Source of the DNA: Butyrivibrio sp.
GTDB lineage: Bacteria > Bacillota > Clostridia > Lachnospirales > Lachnospiraceae
NCBI GenBank assembly: GCA_017413105.1
Contig: JAFPVA010000240.1
Location: 1 to 39,233, forward strand
DNA: 39,233 bases
Direction: 5' to 3'
Each line of letters opens with the position of its first letter. Position 1 is the stretch's first letter. Of the stretch, positions 25,437 to 35,112 are shown one piece after another. The notes beneath the pieces were generated by a model. The model worked only from the letters and a program-made list of their open reading frames with translations, was not told the DNA's origin and did no database searches. The position numbers and the translations under genes are program-made.

Positions 25437-27575
25437 ATGAAGACAAATAGATTGTTGACCAAGATAAGAAGCAGTTTCTGGATACGTATACTGCTTTGTA
25501 TATTCGGAATAATAGTCAACGTCCTTATGGCATTTTTGATGAACAGATTTGGCCTTCATCTGTTCCTGGACACTATTGGTACAATAGCTGTCTCTGCCAT
25601 GGGAGGCTTATTCCCTGGTATTTTTACGGCGGTGGCTACGAACGCTATCTGTGCGCTTTTTAGCTATAATTATATTTACTACGGCTTTGTTAATGCCATA
25701 GTGGCAATCTTAACTGCGTGGTTTGTCAGAAAACATGCATATAAGAATTTCGGAAAAGTATTGTTGTTCATATTGGCACTGGCCCTTATTTCCGGTGGCT
25801 TAAGTGCTATTATCAATTGGAATCTTTTGGATGGGGCAAAGGCGGCTAAAGCCTCCGAGATGACCACGATCATTGCTTCTTCCATTAAGATATCTTTATT
25901 CTGGGCATATTTCCTCTACAACATTCTGATCAATTTTTTGGATAAATCTATAGCGATATTCATTTCCTGGATACTGATGATAATTATGCCTGACAGTATA
26001 TTAAAGAATATCGAAGAGGGGAGCTGGAAGCAGCGTCCGATTGAACAGAAGGAAATAGACGACCTCAATTCCTGGGGAAAAGGAATGCGTCATAGCATGC
26101 GACGCAGGACTACCCTGGTCATTGTGGTGACTTCAATTCTTTTGGTAATAGTCACAGGCTGGAGCGGCATACGTTTATATTTTGCCAAAACCAAGGAAAG
26201 CATGACTATAGATGCTTTAAATGCATTAAAGCTTGTAGTTACATTAGTGGATGCGGAGGATGTCAGAGAAGTTCTGAGGGACGGAAATTCTGCAGAGTCG
26301 TATCAGGAGGTAAAGCAGGTCCTGCAGCAGGTTATCAACAGCTATAGCTCGGTTGAGCATATGAGCGTGGTTGAGTTTAACCAGAAGCAGGGACGCATTA
26401 TTTATGATATAACCACCGCTGAAGCCGCTCCAAGGGAAAAGAGAACTATCCTTGAGTATGATGAACTGATAACCCCTGTGCTTACAAGACTTTTTGCTGG
26501 TGAGATCATAAGTCCTATCGAACATGGTGATATAAATGGCTGGGTACGCTCGGTGTACTATCCCATAAATGATGCTGAGGGAAACTGCCTCTGTTATGCG
26601 ATTGCTGATGTTTCGATTACATTTATGGCGGATTACATGCAGGATTTCATCATAAGGTCTCTTCTTATCCTCTTTGGCTTTTTTATTCTGGTTATTGCAA
26701 ATAATATGTGGTATACCAACGTTTTCATGGTTTATCCGATACGAAGCATGGCAAAATGCGTTGATGATTTCTCGAGCCTTGGCTATGAGCAGGAGCAGCT
26801 GGACAAAAATGTCAAGAACATCCGTGCTCTCGATATCAGGACCGAGGATGAAGTTGAGAGATTATATCAGTCAATCTGCAAAATGACCCTTAACCTGTCG
26901 GAACAGATGAGGGATCTAAGGCGTCTTTCAGAAGCAACCGCCAGGATGCAGGACGGTCTTATTATCACAATGGCGGACATGGTCGAGAAAAGAGATTCCG
27001 ACACCGGTGAGCATATTCAGAAGACAGCTCTTTATGTAAAGATTATCGTAGAGGGCCTTAAGAAAAAAGGCTATTATGCAGAAAAGATCACACCTAAATT
27101 CATATCAGATGTGGTGAGATCTGCGCCTCTTCATGATATAGGAAAGATAAACATTTCTGATGGTATTTTAAATAAACCCGGAAAGCTGACTCCGGAAGAG
27201 TTTGAGATAATGAAGACTCATACCACAGCGGGTAAAAAGATAATGGAAGATGCCATCAGTACGGTTTCCGGAGAAAACTACTTAAAGGAAGCAAGAAATA
27301 TGGCTGCATATCACCATGAGCGCTGGGATGGAAAGGGGTATCCCGAGGGGCTTCATGGCGAGGTTATCCCATTATCTGCCCGTATTATGGCAGTGGCGGA
27401 TGCTTTTGATGCTCTTACATCACCAAGGATATATAAGCCTGCTTTTCCTCTTGATAAGGCACTTGCCATCATTACGGAGGAAGCGGGAAATCAGTTTGAT
27501 CCAAAATGTGTCGAGGTATTTTTGGAAGCCCTGCCTGAGGTCAGGGTAGTACTTAAGAAGTATAACGATATGTGA
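25437..27575 (+). CDS. membrane HD-GYP phosphodiesterase with large sensor
   Basis: Seen: 712 residues. Residues ~15-190 form several membrane segments, including FLDTIGTIAVSAMGGLFPGI, reminiscent of ECF-transporter S-component-like sensor regions; a membrane segment ~230-248, an extracellular region to ~405, another membrane segment, a linker, and a complete HD-GYP domain: His526 in DTGEH, His566-Asp567 in LHDIGKIN, KTHTTAG, His626-His627-Glu628 in YHHERWDGKGYPEG, ADAFDALTS. Known: hydrolyses c-di-GMP. All recognisable metal and GYP residues are present, so probably active. The ribosome site is weak. It precedes the hybrid kinase by 106 bases on the same strand. Confidence 0.94.
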   Translation: MKTNRLLTKIRSSFWIRILLCIFGIIVNVLMAFLMNRFGLHLFLDTIGTIAVSAMGGLFPGIFTAVATNAICALFSYNYIYYGFVNAIVAILTAWFVRKHAYKNFGKVLLFILALALISGGLSAIINWNLLDGAKAAKASEMTTIIASSIKISLFWAYFLYNILINFLDKSIAIFISWILMIIMPDSILKNIEEGSWKQRPIEQKEIDDLNSWGKGMRHSMRRRTTLVIVVTSILLVIVTGWSGIRLYFAKTKESMTIDALNALKLVVTLVDAEDVREVLRDGNSAESYQEVKQVLQQVINSYSSVEHMSVVEFNQKQGRIIYDITTAEAAPREKRTILEYDELITPVLTRLFAGEIISPIEHGDINGWVRSVYYPINDAEGNCLCYAIADVSITFMADYMQDFIIRSLLILFGFFILVIANNMWYTNVFMVYPIRSMAKCVDDFSSLGYEQEQLDKNVKNIRALDIRTEDEVERLYQSICKMTLNLSEQMRDLRRLSEATARMQDGLIITMADMVEKRDSDTGEHIQKTALYVKIIVEGLKKKGYYAEKITPKFISDVVRSAPLHDIGKINISDGILNKPGKLTPEEFEIMKTHTTAGKKIMEDAISTVSGENYLKEARNMAAYHHERWDGKGYPEGLHGEVIPLSARIMAVADAFDALTSPRIYKPAFPLDKALAIITEEAGNQFDPKCVEVFLEALPEVRVVLKKYNDM

Positions 27576-27655
27576 TAACAGGCTCCAAAGGTCATAAGGC
27601 GTTCATGCTTGCAACGGAGCAAGTCGTGTTATCTATAACAGGCTCCAAAGGTCAT
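27575..27655 (+). repeat. 21-bp direct repeat, exactly 60 bp apart
   Basis: The 21-base unit beginning ATAACAGGCTCC occurs at 27575-27595 and 27635-27655, starting at the HD-GYP stop codon and filling the gap before the hybrid kinase. Between the copies is a small hairpin CTTGC/GCAAG. It could be a pair of binding sites in a promoter region, or a local duplication. Confidence 0.85.
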
Positions 27656-27681
27656 GCAAACCACAGAGAAAGGAGAGAAGC

Positions 27682-30600
27682 ATGCATAAGAACATAAGCA
27701 TAATAAAAAACATTGCAGCTTCTCTTTGTGCTGCCCTGGCACTGACCCTTCTTTTGGGAAACTCTGCCTATGCAACAGTAGGTTCGGAGAAGTCTGTTGA
27801 CGCCGAGGGTGCAGAGCGCATCGGCGGAGGTTATGCCCTCACCGGCCAGTCTGCTTCTGTGGGTTATAGGGCAGAGGTCTATGATGAGACCAATGGCCTC
27901 ATTACTTCTGACGCCAATTACATACTGGGAGCTACAGATGGATATATATGGATTGGCAGTTACAGCGGAATTTTCAGATATGACGGAACGGTATTTGAGA
28001 AGATAGAATACTCTGAAGGGCTTACCAGCGGAAGAGGTCTTTTTGAAGATAGAAAGGGAAGAATCTGGGTTGGAACAAATGATAACGGTGTTGTTGTTAT
28101 TGATGGTGATGCTACAACCTGGTTAACCTACAAGGACGGGCTCCCGTCTTCTTCCATAAGGGTATTTGCCGAGGACGATCAGGGAAATGTCTTTATAGGA
28201 ACCACTTCCGGTGTATGCTATGCAGATGAAAATCTGAAAATTCACCTTATAGATGATGATAAGCTAAATAAGGAAAGAATACTCCGCCTTGATTCTGATG
28301 GTGCCGGAAATGTTTATGGTTCCACCAAGAACGGATATATTTTTATGATAAAAGACCGGAAGGTAACTCATGTCTATAGTTCGCTTGAACTTGGAACAGC
28401 CAGAATCACATCAATCCTGGCAGACCCGGACAGGGATGGATATGTCTATATTTCAACTGATGGAAACGGGATCTACCATGGGAGATTTGGTAGTAGCGGC
28501 GAAGTGATGGAGAAGATTTCTGTTTATCCTTTAAATGTGATTCACTGGATGAACTATGACTGCGGAAGGATATGGGTCTCCTCAACAAGTCAGGTGGGGT
28601 ATCTGGATGAAAGTAAAGAATTCCATTTGGTAGAAGACCTTCCGGTAGACAGCGGAATAGAGATGCTCACGTCTGATTATCAGGGAAATTTGTGGCTGGC
28701 ATCTTCCACGAAGGGAATCATGAAGGTTGTTTCCTGCAATTTTGAGAATCTTTCCAAGGAATATGGTCTTCCGGAGGATGCAATAAATTCAACATGCATG
28801 CACAAGGGCCTTCTTTATATTGGAACGGATAACGGAATCCGCATTCTTGATAATTCAAGAGTGATGGAAAACAGGCTTACCAGGTACCTAGCCGGTGTAA
28901 GGGTAAGATGTATCATGGAAGATAAAAATGGCAACCTGTGGATATCTACTTATACCGGAGGACATGGGCTTGTCTGCTATTCTGCAAATGGTGCTATAAA
29001 AACCTTCTCCACGGTTGATGGGCTTCCTAGTAACGAGGTCAGATGCACAAAACAGGCATCGGATGATTCTATTTTAGTGGGGACCAACGGTGGTCTTGCC
29101 GTTATATCGCACGGCGTAGTGACAAAGACCGTTGAAGCTGCTGACGGCATAAATAATACTGTTTTTCTAACTATTGAAGAAGCAGAAAACGGAGATATCT
29201 ATGTTGGAACCGACGGAGATGGAATGTATATCATCTCCGATAAGGAGGTAAAGAGGCTTGGAAGAGACGACAATCTTTCAAGTGACGTTATAGTGCGCAT
29301 AAAAAAGGATAACAAGGAAAACCTATACTGGATAATAGCCTCCAATTCAATTGGATATATGAAGGGTGGCGTAATCAAAACAGTTACCTCATTTCCTTTC
29401 AATAATATCAATGACCTGTTTTTTGATAAAAACGACAATATGTGGATCCTCTCTTCCTATGGCATATACATGGTAAGTAAGGAGCAGATGTTGAATAACA
29501 CAGTTACCGATTACAGGCTATTTAACCTGGCAAATGGTGTTCCCGGTATTCCGACTTCCAATTCCTTCAGCCATCTCGACGAAGCAGGAAATCTTTATAT
29601 TGCAGGAAGAAAGGGAGTTGGAAAGGTCAACATAAATAACTTCTTTGAAGAAAAGATGGATGTTAAAGTCGATCTTAAGTCTGTCTATGTGGGCGATAAT
29701 AAAATCCAGCCTGACAGCCTAGGAAGATATGTCCTTCCTGCCACGGATGCCCGTGTAAAGATAACGGCAACGGTCATCGATTATACGCTGATGGACCCAC
29801 TGGTGCATGTATACATGGAAGGAAATGAAGATGACGGCATATTAGTTTCAAAGAGCGCCCTTTCCACCCTTGAATATACAGGCATGAAGCATGGCACCTA
29901 TAATCTCCATGTTCAGGTTTTGGCAAGTTCAAACGCAAAAGCGATTCTTGATCAGACCTATACGATAGTAAAGCAGCCGAGATTTTTTGACCTTCTGATA
30001 GTAAGAGCTCTTGCTATAACTCTTATCGCGGTACTGGCAGGTCTTTTGGTATTCAGGATAATGAAGGGAACTGTCGTAAGGAGTCAGCTTGAGGAGATAA
30101 AGAAGGCCAGAGATGAGGCAGAACGTGCCAATTCTGCCAAGACAAGATTCCTTGCCAATATTTCTCATGAGATAAGAACACCGATAAATACTATCCTTGG
30201 TATGGACGAGATGATCATGAGGGAAGATGCCACAGGCGTTCCAAAGGGTTATTTCATGTCTATGATGAACTATGCCTTTGATATCAAAAATGCCACAGAC
30301 TCTCTTCTTGGTCTTATAAATGACCTTCTCGACATATCCAAGATAGAATCAGGAAAGATGCATCTTGTGGAGCAGGAGTATGATACTGCTGATCTCTTAA
30401 GGTCCATCGTGTCCATGATCAGAGTAAAGAGTACGGAAAAAGAACTAACTTTTGACGTGGTTGTAGATGAGATCATGCCTCAAAGGTTTTATGGTGATGC
30501 GGGAAAAATCAAACAGATAGTCCTTAACCTTCTTACCAATGCTGTCAAATATACGGATAAGGGAGGCTTTATTCTTAGTGTTTCCATAAAAGAACGCACG

Positions 30601-31929
30601 AATGATAAAGCAAAATTATCTTTTTCTGTAAAAGATACAGGAATCGGCGTAAAGCAGGAGGATATGGATAAGCTCTTTACTGCTTACGAAAGACTCGACG
30701 AGCAGAAAAACAGCGGAATTCAGGGCACGGGACTTGGACTTGATATATCAAGAAGATTTGCAGAACTCATGGGCGGGAGCCTCATCTGCGAAAGTGTATA
30801 CGGAGAGGGATCTGAATTTATTCTTTCCATAGAGCAAAAAATTGTAGATGATACGCCGATAGGTCTTTTTGTGGAGCATGATGATAAAACTGCAAAAGGT
30901 CCTTATGTGCCGCAGTTTATTGCACCTGATGCGGATGTGCTGGTGGTTGATGATAACCCTATGAACCTGAATGTTATAAAGGGTCTTCTGAAGGCTACCA
31001 AGATATTTGTAACAACTGCAGGCGGCGGCGAGGAATGTCTGGAAAAAATGAAGACAACAAGGTTCAATGTTGTGCTTCTTGACCATATGATGCCCGGAAT
31101 GGACGGCGTCGAGACGGTGGCCAAGATCAGGGAAACCGATAAGGAAATCCCGGTCTATGCCCTTACAGCCAATGCATCAGTGGGGGAAGAATTCTATAAG
31201 TCCAAGGGCTTTACCGGGTATCTTGCAAAGCCTATTGACAGTGAAGCTCTTGAGAAGACTATCATGAAACATCTTCCTGAGGAGATAATGTTCAAGCCGA
31301 CAAAGGAGGATGCAATAGTTGAGCTTGAAACAATTCCTGAGGAGCTCTCATGGATAGGCGAAACAGAGGGAATAACAGTTGATGAGGGAATAAAGAACTC
31401 CGGTGGAATATCGGCATTTATTTTCTCTTTAAAGCTTTTCCTTGAAACTATCGACGGAAATGCAAAGGTAATAAAGGATGCCTATGATGCAGGAGATATC
31501 AGGCTTTACACCATAAAAGTCCATGCACTGAAGAGTTCTGCAAGGATCATAGGAGCAGAGGCTCTGTCAAAGTTATGCGCAGAACTTGAGGATGCCGGCA
31601 ACAGGCAGGATACTGATTTTATCGATATGTACACTGAAGAGCTCTTGCAGGATTATCTTAAATACAAGGATAAACTGGCGAGACTTTCCGAAAGTACAGA
31701 AAAGGTGGATAATAAAGATAAGGAAGAAATCTCTGAGGATGAGCTTAAGGATGCCTATGGGGCTTTAAAGGATTTCATACCTCAGATGGATTATGATGCA
31801 GTTGAACTGATATTAAAGGATCTGAATGAATACAAACTTCCTAAGGAAGATGAGGAGCGGATCAGCAAGCTTTCCGGCATGCTTAAGGTCTTTGACTGGG
31901 AAGGAATGGAAGAACTAATAAATCAGTAG
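27682..31929 (+). CDS. hybrid sensor histidine kinase: propeller, kinase, receiver and Hpt
   Basis: Seen: 1415 residues. Signal peptide ~1-32; about a dozen propeller repeats (GYIWIGSYSGIFRYDG, GRIWVGTNDNGVVVIDG, GDIYVGTDGDGMYII); a Y_Y_Y-like beta domain (~675-755); membrane segment ~770-793; HisKA with His829 in FLANISHEIRTPIN; ATPase with Asn953, DTGIGV and GTGLGL; receiver with Asp1134 in LLDHMMPGMDG; Hpt with His1281 in KVHALKSSARIIGAE; ~85 extra helical residues. Known: such proteins bind a ligand outside and pass phosphate His-Asp-His to a separate regulator. There is no DNA-binding domain, unlike Bacteroides HTCS proteins. The likely partner is the next gene, 21 bases on. GGAG six bases before the ATG. 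Confidence 0.96.
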   Translation: MHKNISIIKNIAASLCAALALTLLLGNSAYATVGSEKSVDAEGAERIGGGYALTGQSASVGYRAEVYDETNGLITSDANYILGATDGYIWIGSYSGIFRYDGTVFEKIEYSEGLTSGRGLFEDRKGRIWVGTNDNGVVVIDGDATTWLTYKDGLPSSSIRVFAEDDQGNVFIGTTSGVCYADENLKIHLIDDDKLNKERILRLDSDGAGNVYGSTKNGYIFMIKDRKVTHVYSSLELGTARITSILADPDRDGYVYISTDGNGIYHGRFGSSGEVMEKISVYPLNVIHWMNYDCGRIWVSSTSQVGYLDESKEFHLVEDLPVDSGIEMLTSDYQGNLWLASSTKGIMKVVSCNFENLSKEYGLPEDAINSTCMHKGLLYIGTDNGIRILDNSRVMENRLTRYLAGVRVRCIMEDKNGNLWISTYTGGHGLVCYSANGAIKTFSTVDGLPSNEVRCTKQASDDSILVGTNGGLAVISHGVVTKTVEAADGINNTVFLTIEEAENGDIYVGTDGDGMYIISDKEVKRLGRDDNLSSDVIVRIKKDNKENLYWIIASNSIGYMKGGVIKTVTSFPFNNINDLFFDKNDNMWILSSYGIYMVSKEQMLNNTVTDYRLFNLANGVPGIPTSNSFSHLDEAGNLYIAGRKGVGKVNINNFFEEKMDVKVDLKSVYVGDNKIQPDSLGRYVLPATDARVKITATVIDYTLMDPLVHVYMEGNEDDGILVSKSALSTLEYTGMKHGTYNLHVQVLASSNAKAILDQTYTIVKQPRFFDLLIVRALAITLIAVLAGLLVFRIMKGTVVRSQLEEIKKARDEAERANSAKTRFLANISHEIRTPINTILGMDEMIMREDATGVPKGYFMSMMNYAFDIKNATDSLLGLINDLLDISKIESGKMHLVEQEYDTADLLRSIVSMIRVKSTEKELTFDVVVDEIMPQRFYGDAGKIKQIVLNLLTNAVKYTDKGGFILSVSIKERTNDKAKLSFSVKDTGIGVKQEDMDKLFTAYERLDEQKNSGIQGTGLGLDISRRFAELMGGSLICESVYGEGSEFILSIEQKIVDDTPIGLFVEHDDKTAKGPYVPQFIAPDADVLVVDDNPMNLNVIKGLLKATKIFVTTAGGGEECLEKMKTTRFNVVLLDHMMPGMDGVETVAKIRETDKEIPVYALTANASVGEEFYKSKGFTGYLAKPIDSEALEKTIMKHLPEEIMFKPTKEDAIVELETIPEELSWIGETEGITVDEGIKNSGGISAFIFSLKLFLETIDGNAKVIKDAYDAGDIRLYTIKVHALKSSARIIGAEALSKLCAELEDAGNRQDTDFIDMYTEELLQDYLKYKDKLARLSESTEKVDNKDKEEISEDELKDAYGALKDFIPQMDYDAVELILKDLNEYKLPKEDEERISKLSGMLKVFDWEGMEELINQ

Positions 31930-31950
31930 TCAGAAACGAGGAGAAAATGT

Positions 31951-32709
31951 ATGTCTGACGATCGCATGATTGTAATTGGAGAGAAGGCATCCTTTATCGT
32001 CCGGGTACTTATCAGTAAGGCTCAGGATGCCGGCATAAAATGCGAATATGTGCCCTGCGTTATAGATGAAATTGACAAGAAACTGGAGGGGGCAGCTCTT
32101 GTTACGCTTTATATGGATGAAGATTCCCTGCCTCATGAGGATATAATCCACTTCCTTAAGGACAAAATGGATGAGAAGAACATGCAGATGATCCTTATAG
32201 GAGAGCAGCGCGATATTCAGCGTATCGGGAATCATATACCTAAAGAGATGATATACACCATTTTTACCCGCCCTGTCGATAACGCGGAATATATCAGCAC
32301 GGTCAAGGATTATATTAAAAAAGTCAGCATGGGAGAGTTCAGGAAGAGCATTCTCGTAGTTGATGATGATCCTAACTATCTGGCTATCGTAAGGGAATGG
32401 CTTAAGGAGGATTATAAGGTATTCATGGCTAATTCCGGCCTTCAGGCCATTAAGTGGCTTGGGAAAAACAGTGTAGATCTTATCCTTCTTGATCATGAGA
32501 TGCCTGTAACAAGCGGTCCTCAGGTTCTTGAAATGTTAAGAAGTGATGAGGAAACCAAGGGAATTCCTGTCATGTTCCTTACGGGAAAAAGTGACAAGGA
32601 AAGCGTAATGGCTGTGGTAGCCTTAAAACCTGAAGGATATTTTCTTAAGACCATACACAAGGAAGAACTTTTGGAGAAACTGAAGGAATTCTTTATACTG
32701 CATAAATAA
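31951..32709 (+). CDS. two-receiver response regulator, N-terminal receiver degenerate
   Basis: Seen: 252 residues. C-terminal receiver (~131-250) has Asp138-Asp139, phospho-acceptor Asp181 in LILLDHEMPVTSG, Thr211 and Lys233. The N-terminal ~120 residues look like a receiver fold without the catalytic set: no acidic pair (MIVIGEKAS), VTLYMDEDS where the phospho-Asp loop would be, and IFTRPVD where TKPVD is normal. No DNA-binding or enzyme domain. Inferred: accepts phosphate from the upstream hybrid kinase and acts by protein contact, possibly on the HD-GYP protein encoded 11 bases downstream. GGAG seven bases before the ATG. Confidence 0.92.
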   Translation: MSDDRMIVIGEKASFIVRVLISKAQDAGIKCEYVPCVIDEIDKKLEGAALVTLYMDEDSLPHEDIIHFLKDKMDEKNMQMILIGEQRDIQRIGNHIPKEMIYTIFTRPVDNAEYISTVKDYIKKVSMGEFRKSILVVDDDPNYLAIVREWLKEDYKVFMANSGLQAIKWLGKNSVDLILLDHEMPVTSGPQVLEMLRSDEETKGIPVMFLTGKSDKESVMAVVALKPEGYFLKTIHKEELLEKLKEFFILHK

Positions 32710-32720
32710 GTAGGTATTAC

Positions 32721-35081
32721 ATGTATGATTTTATAAGAGAAAATCAATTGAATATCATGCTGCTCTTATGCGGAGCCTGCGGGATTCTGACGTTTCTTCT
32801 CATTATTACAAGATTTCTTACAATGATCAGAAAATGGATCCTGATCCAGATGGAGCTTGTGGCCTTTTTTCTTCTTTGGTTTGACAGACTGGCATATATC
32901 TATTCCGGAGATGTCTCATCCAAGGGCTACGTTATGGTGCGCCTTAGCAACTTTATGGTGTTCTTCCTGACCCCGGCTATAGTTCTGGGATTCAATATGT
33001 TTATCTGGAACTACCTCTCTGAAGAGGGAGGCATGGATAAGCATCCGAGGCGCCTTTTAGTAACGGGGTATGCGTCCGGAGCAGCAATGCTTCTGGCAGT
33101 TATTTCTGCTCTTACAGAGTTATACTATTACTTTGATGAAAGGAATGTCTATCACAGGGGGCCGGGTTTTCTTATTGCATATATAATCCCGATAGTCTGC
33201 CCTCTGATCCAGTGGAGTGTTGTATTACAGTATAAAAAGAAATTCAGCAAACTTATTTTTATTTCCATGCTCCTTTATATATTTGTGCCCATATTCTGCG
33301 GAATACTGCAGATTTTTACCTATGGAATTTCAATAGTCAACATGGCGATGGTGGCTGTTTCCGTAAGCCTTTATATCTTTATGTATCTTGACCTGAACAA
33401 CACGGTTGAGCATGCTCATGAGATTGAGATTAAGACCATGCAGGGGCAGCAGAGGCGTATGCAGAGAGTCTTTGACCAGATAGCAAAGGCCTTTGTGGCA
33501 GCAGTAGAAAAGAAGGATGACTTTACAAAGGGAAATGCGGTAAAAGAAGCTGAATATGCCAGAAAGCTTGCAAAGCTTGCGGGAAAAGATGAGGAGTTCT
33601 GCGAGAAGGTTTATTACGCAGCGCTTCTCCATGATGTAGGAATGATCGGTATTCCGGACTCCGTTATAAAAAATGATACAGATCCGGGAAAATATGACTA
33701 TGAGACCATAAGGCAGAAGCCAGTTATCGGAAAAGAGATCCTTGCAAATATCACTGAATATCCATACCTTTCAGAAGTGGCTGCCTATAGCCATGAAAGA
33801 TACAACGGAACAGGTTATCCGGAGGGATTAAAGGGTGCGGAAATTCCGGAGATAGCCAGAATTGTGGCTGTTGCGGATGCCTATGTGACCATGACGACCC
33901 CAAAGAGATACCGGGATGCAAAGCCTGAATTTGTGGCACGAGAAGCCTTTATTAAGGGCCAGGGTGCTGAGTTTGATCCTGTGTATGCTGAACTAATGGT
34001 CAAGATTATTGACGATGAGGGCAGGGAAAAAATCCGCGATGATATTTCACTGGTTGAAAAAGAACTTTCCTTTGAGAAGTATCGCGAAACAGTTTCACTT
34101 GGTATACCGGTAACCGGAAAAATAACCAATATTACATTTAAATGTGATCTTTCAAAGAATAGTCCCAGTGGCTTCAGCGCTCCTTCCATAATTCTTTTTG
34201 ATTCCTATGACAGGCGTGTGCACGCTGAGGCAAAAGCCATCAAGGTATACCACTATATTGAATATGGAGAAGTATGGTTTGACAACCACAGCATTACAAC
34301 AGCTGCCAGGAAGATAGAAGAAACCATGCTTGAGACTGAAAAAGGTCTTTTGGGAAAAGGCGAGTACACAATTGTCTGTGCCAAGTATGAGGACCACTTA
34401 AAGCTTACAATGACCAGTCCTGAAAATAAGAAAGAGGTCATTGTTGCGCTTATGGATGGTTCAACTTCCGTATACTTAGGAATTACCGGAGAATACTGTA
34501 AAGTATCAGGTATCGAGATTGTTCAGACCGAGGAAGAGGCGGACGTTACCTATATTCCAAGAATCTCGGAAGAGATAAGTTACATCGACCATATGGAGTC
34601 TGACATACCAAATATCCAGATAAATCAGACACGTTCTTCCTCCACGGAGGGAATAGAGGTGGTCGGAAAGCTTAAGCTGGCCTTCCATTCAATGAGCCTT
34701 CCGATAGCAAACTTTGTATGGCACTGTCCTTATGTGGTTATTTTTTCTTCTGACAACGGACGTGTTCAGGGCAGAAACTACAGGGAATACGCACTTATAA
34801 AGATAAACGGCGAGTTGGAAAACAAATATGAATTTGCCGAGAATTCTTTTTCCATGAAAAGAAAGGACAGTTTCCCGGGATGGGAAGCATGGAAAGAAAA
34901 GAACAGAGAAGGGCTTGACTGCGAGATAAGCTTTGAGAGAAAGGGAAATCGCATAATTACTTCAACTGAAAATCTCGGAATTATCATAGATAATGTTACA
35001 ATTATTAGTGAGGTCCCTGATAAGGTATATGTGGCGCTGACAGGAGACAGATGTGCCCTGACCGATATCAGGATCAAATAA
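32721..35081 (+). CDS. membrane HD-GYP-like protein with degenerate active site and tandem beta-rich C-terminal region
   Basis: Seen: 786 residues. About seven membrane segments (~10-230), then a domain clearly paralogous to the protein at 18059, but with catalytic positions changed: the first His is Asn272 (KGNAVKE), HDVGK is HDVGM (His304-Asp305 kept, Met308), MQHP is RQKP, HHER is SHER (Ser357), the following Asp is Asn362, and ADTYDAM is ADAYVTM. GYPEGLKG is kept. The C-terminal ~340 residues repeat the unassigned two-part beta-rich plan (VYLGITGEYCKVSGIEI; VYVALTGDRCALTDIRI). Inferred: a non-catalytic c-di-GMP binder or signalling partner. Weak ribosome site; 11 bases after the receiver gene. 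Confidence 0.93.
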   Translation: MYDFIRENQLNIMLLLCGACGILTFLLIITRFLTMIRKWILIQMELVAFFLLWFDRLAYIYSGDVSSKGYVMVRLSNFMVFFLTPAIVLGFNMFIWNYLSEEGGMDKHPRRLLVTGYASGAAMLLAVISALTELYYYFDERNVYHRGPGFLIAYIIPIVCPLIQWSVVLQYKKKFSKLIFISMLLYIFVPIFCGILQIFTYGISIVNMAMVAVSVSLYIFMYLDLNNTVEHAHEIEIKTMQGQQRRMQRVFDQIAKAFVAAVEKKDDFTKGNAVKEAEYARKLAKLAGKDEEFCEKVYYAALLHDVGMIGIPDSVIKNDTDPGKYDYETIRQKPVIGKEILANITEYPYLSEVAAYSHERYNGTGYPEGLKGAEIPEIARIVAVADAYVTMTTPKRYRDAKPEFVAREAFIKGQGAEFDPVYAELMVKIIDDEGREKIRDDISLVEKELSFEKYRETVSLGIPVTGKITNITFKCDLSKNSPSGFSAPSIILFDSYDRRVHAEAKAIKVYHYIEYGEVWFDNHSITTAARKIEETMLETEKGLLGKGEYTIVCAKYEDHLKLTMTSPENKKEVIVALMDGSTSVYLGITGEYCKVSGIEIVQTEEEADVTYIPRISEEISYIDHMESDIPNIQINQTRSSSTEGIEVVGKLKLAFHSMSLPIANFVWHCPYVVIFSSDNGRVQGRNYREYALIKINGELENKYEFAENSFSMKRKDSFPGWEAWKEKNREGLDCEISFERKGNRIITSTENLGIIIDNVTIISEVPDKVYVALTGDRCALTDIRIK

Positions 35082-35112
35082 AAAAAAGTATTTATAAGAG
35101 GGGAAAAGAAAA

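Noticed and set aside
31930-32496. 188-codon minus-strand open frame opposite the two-receiver regulator
   Set aside because: It lies antisense to a clear receiver protein in a co-directional operon and shows no domain.
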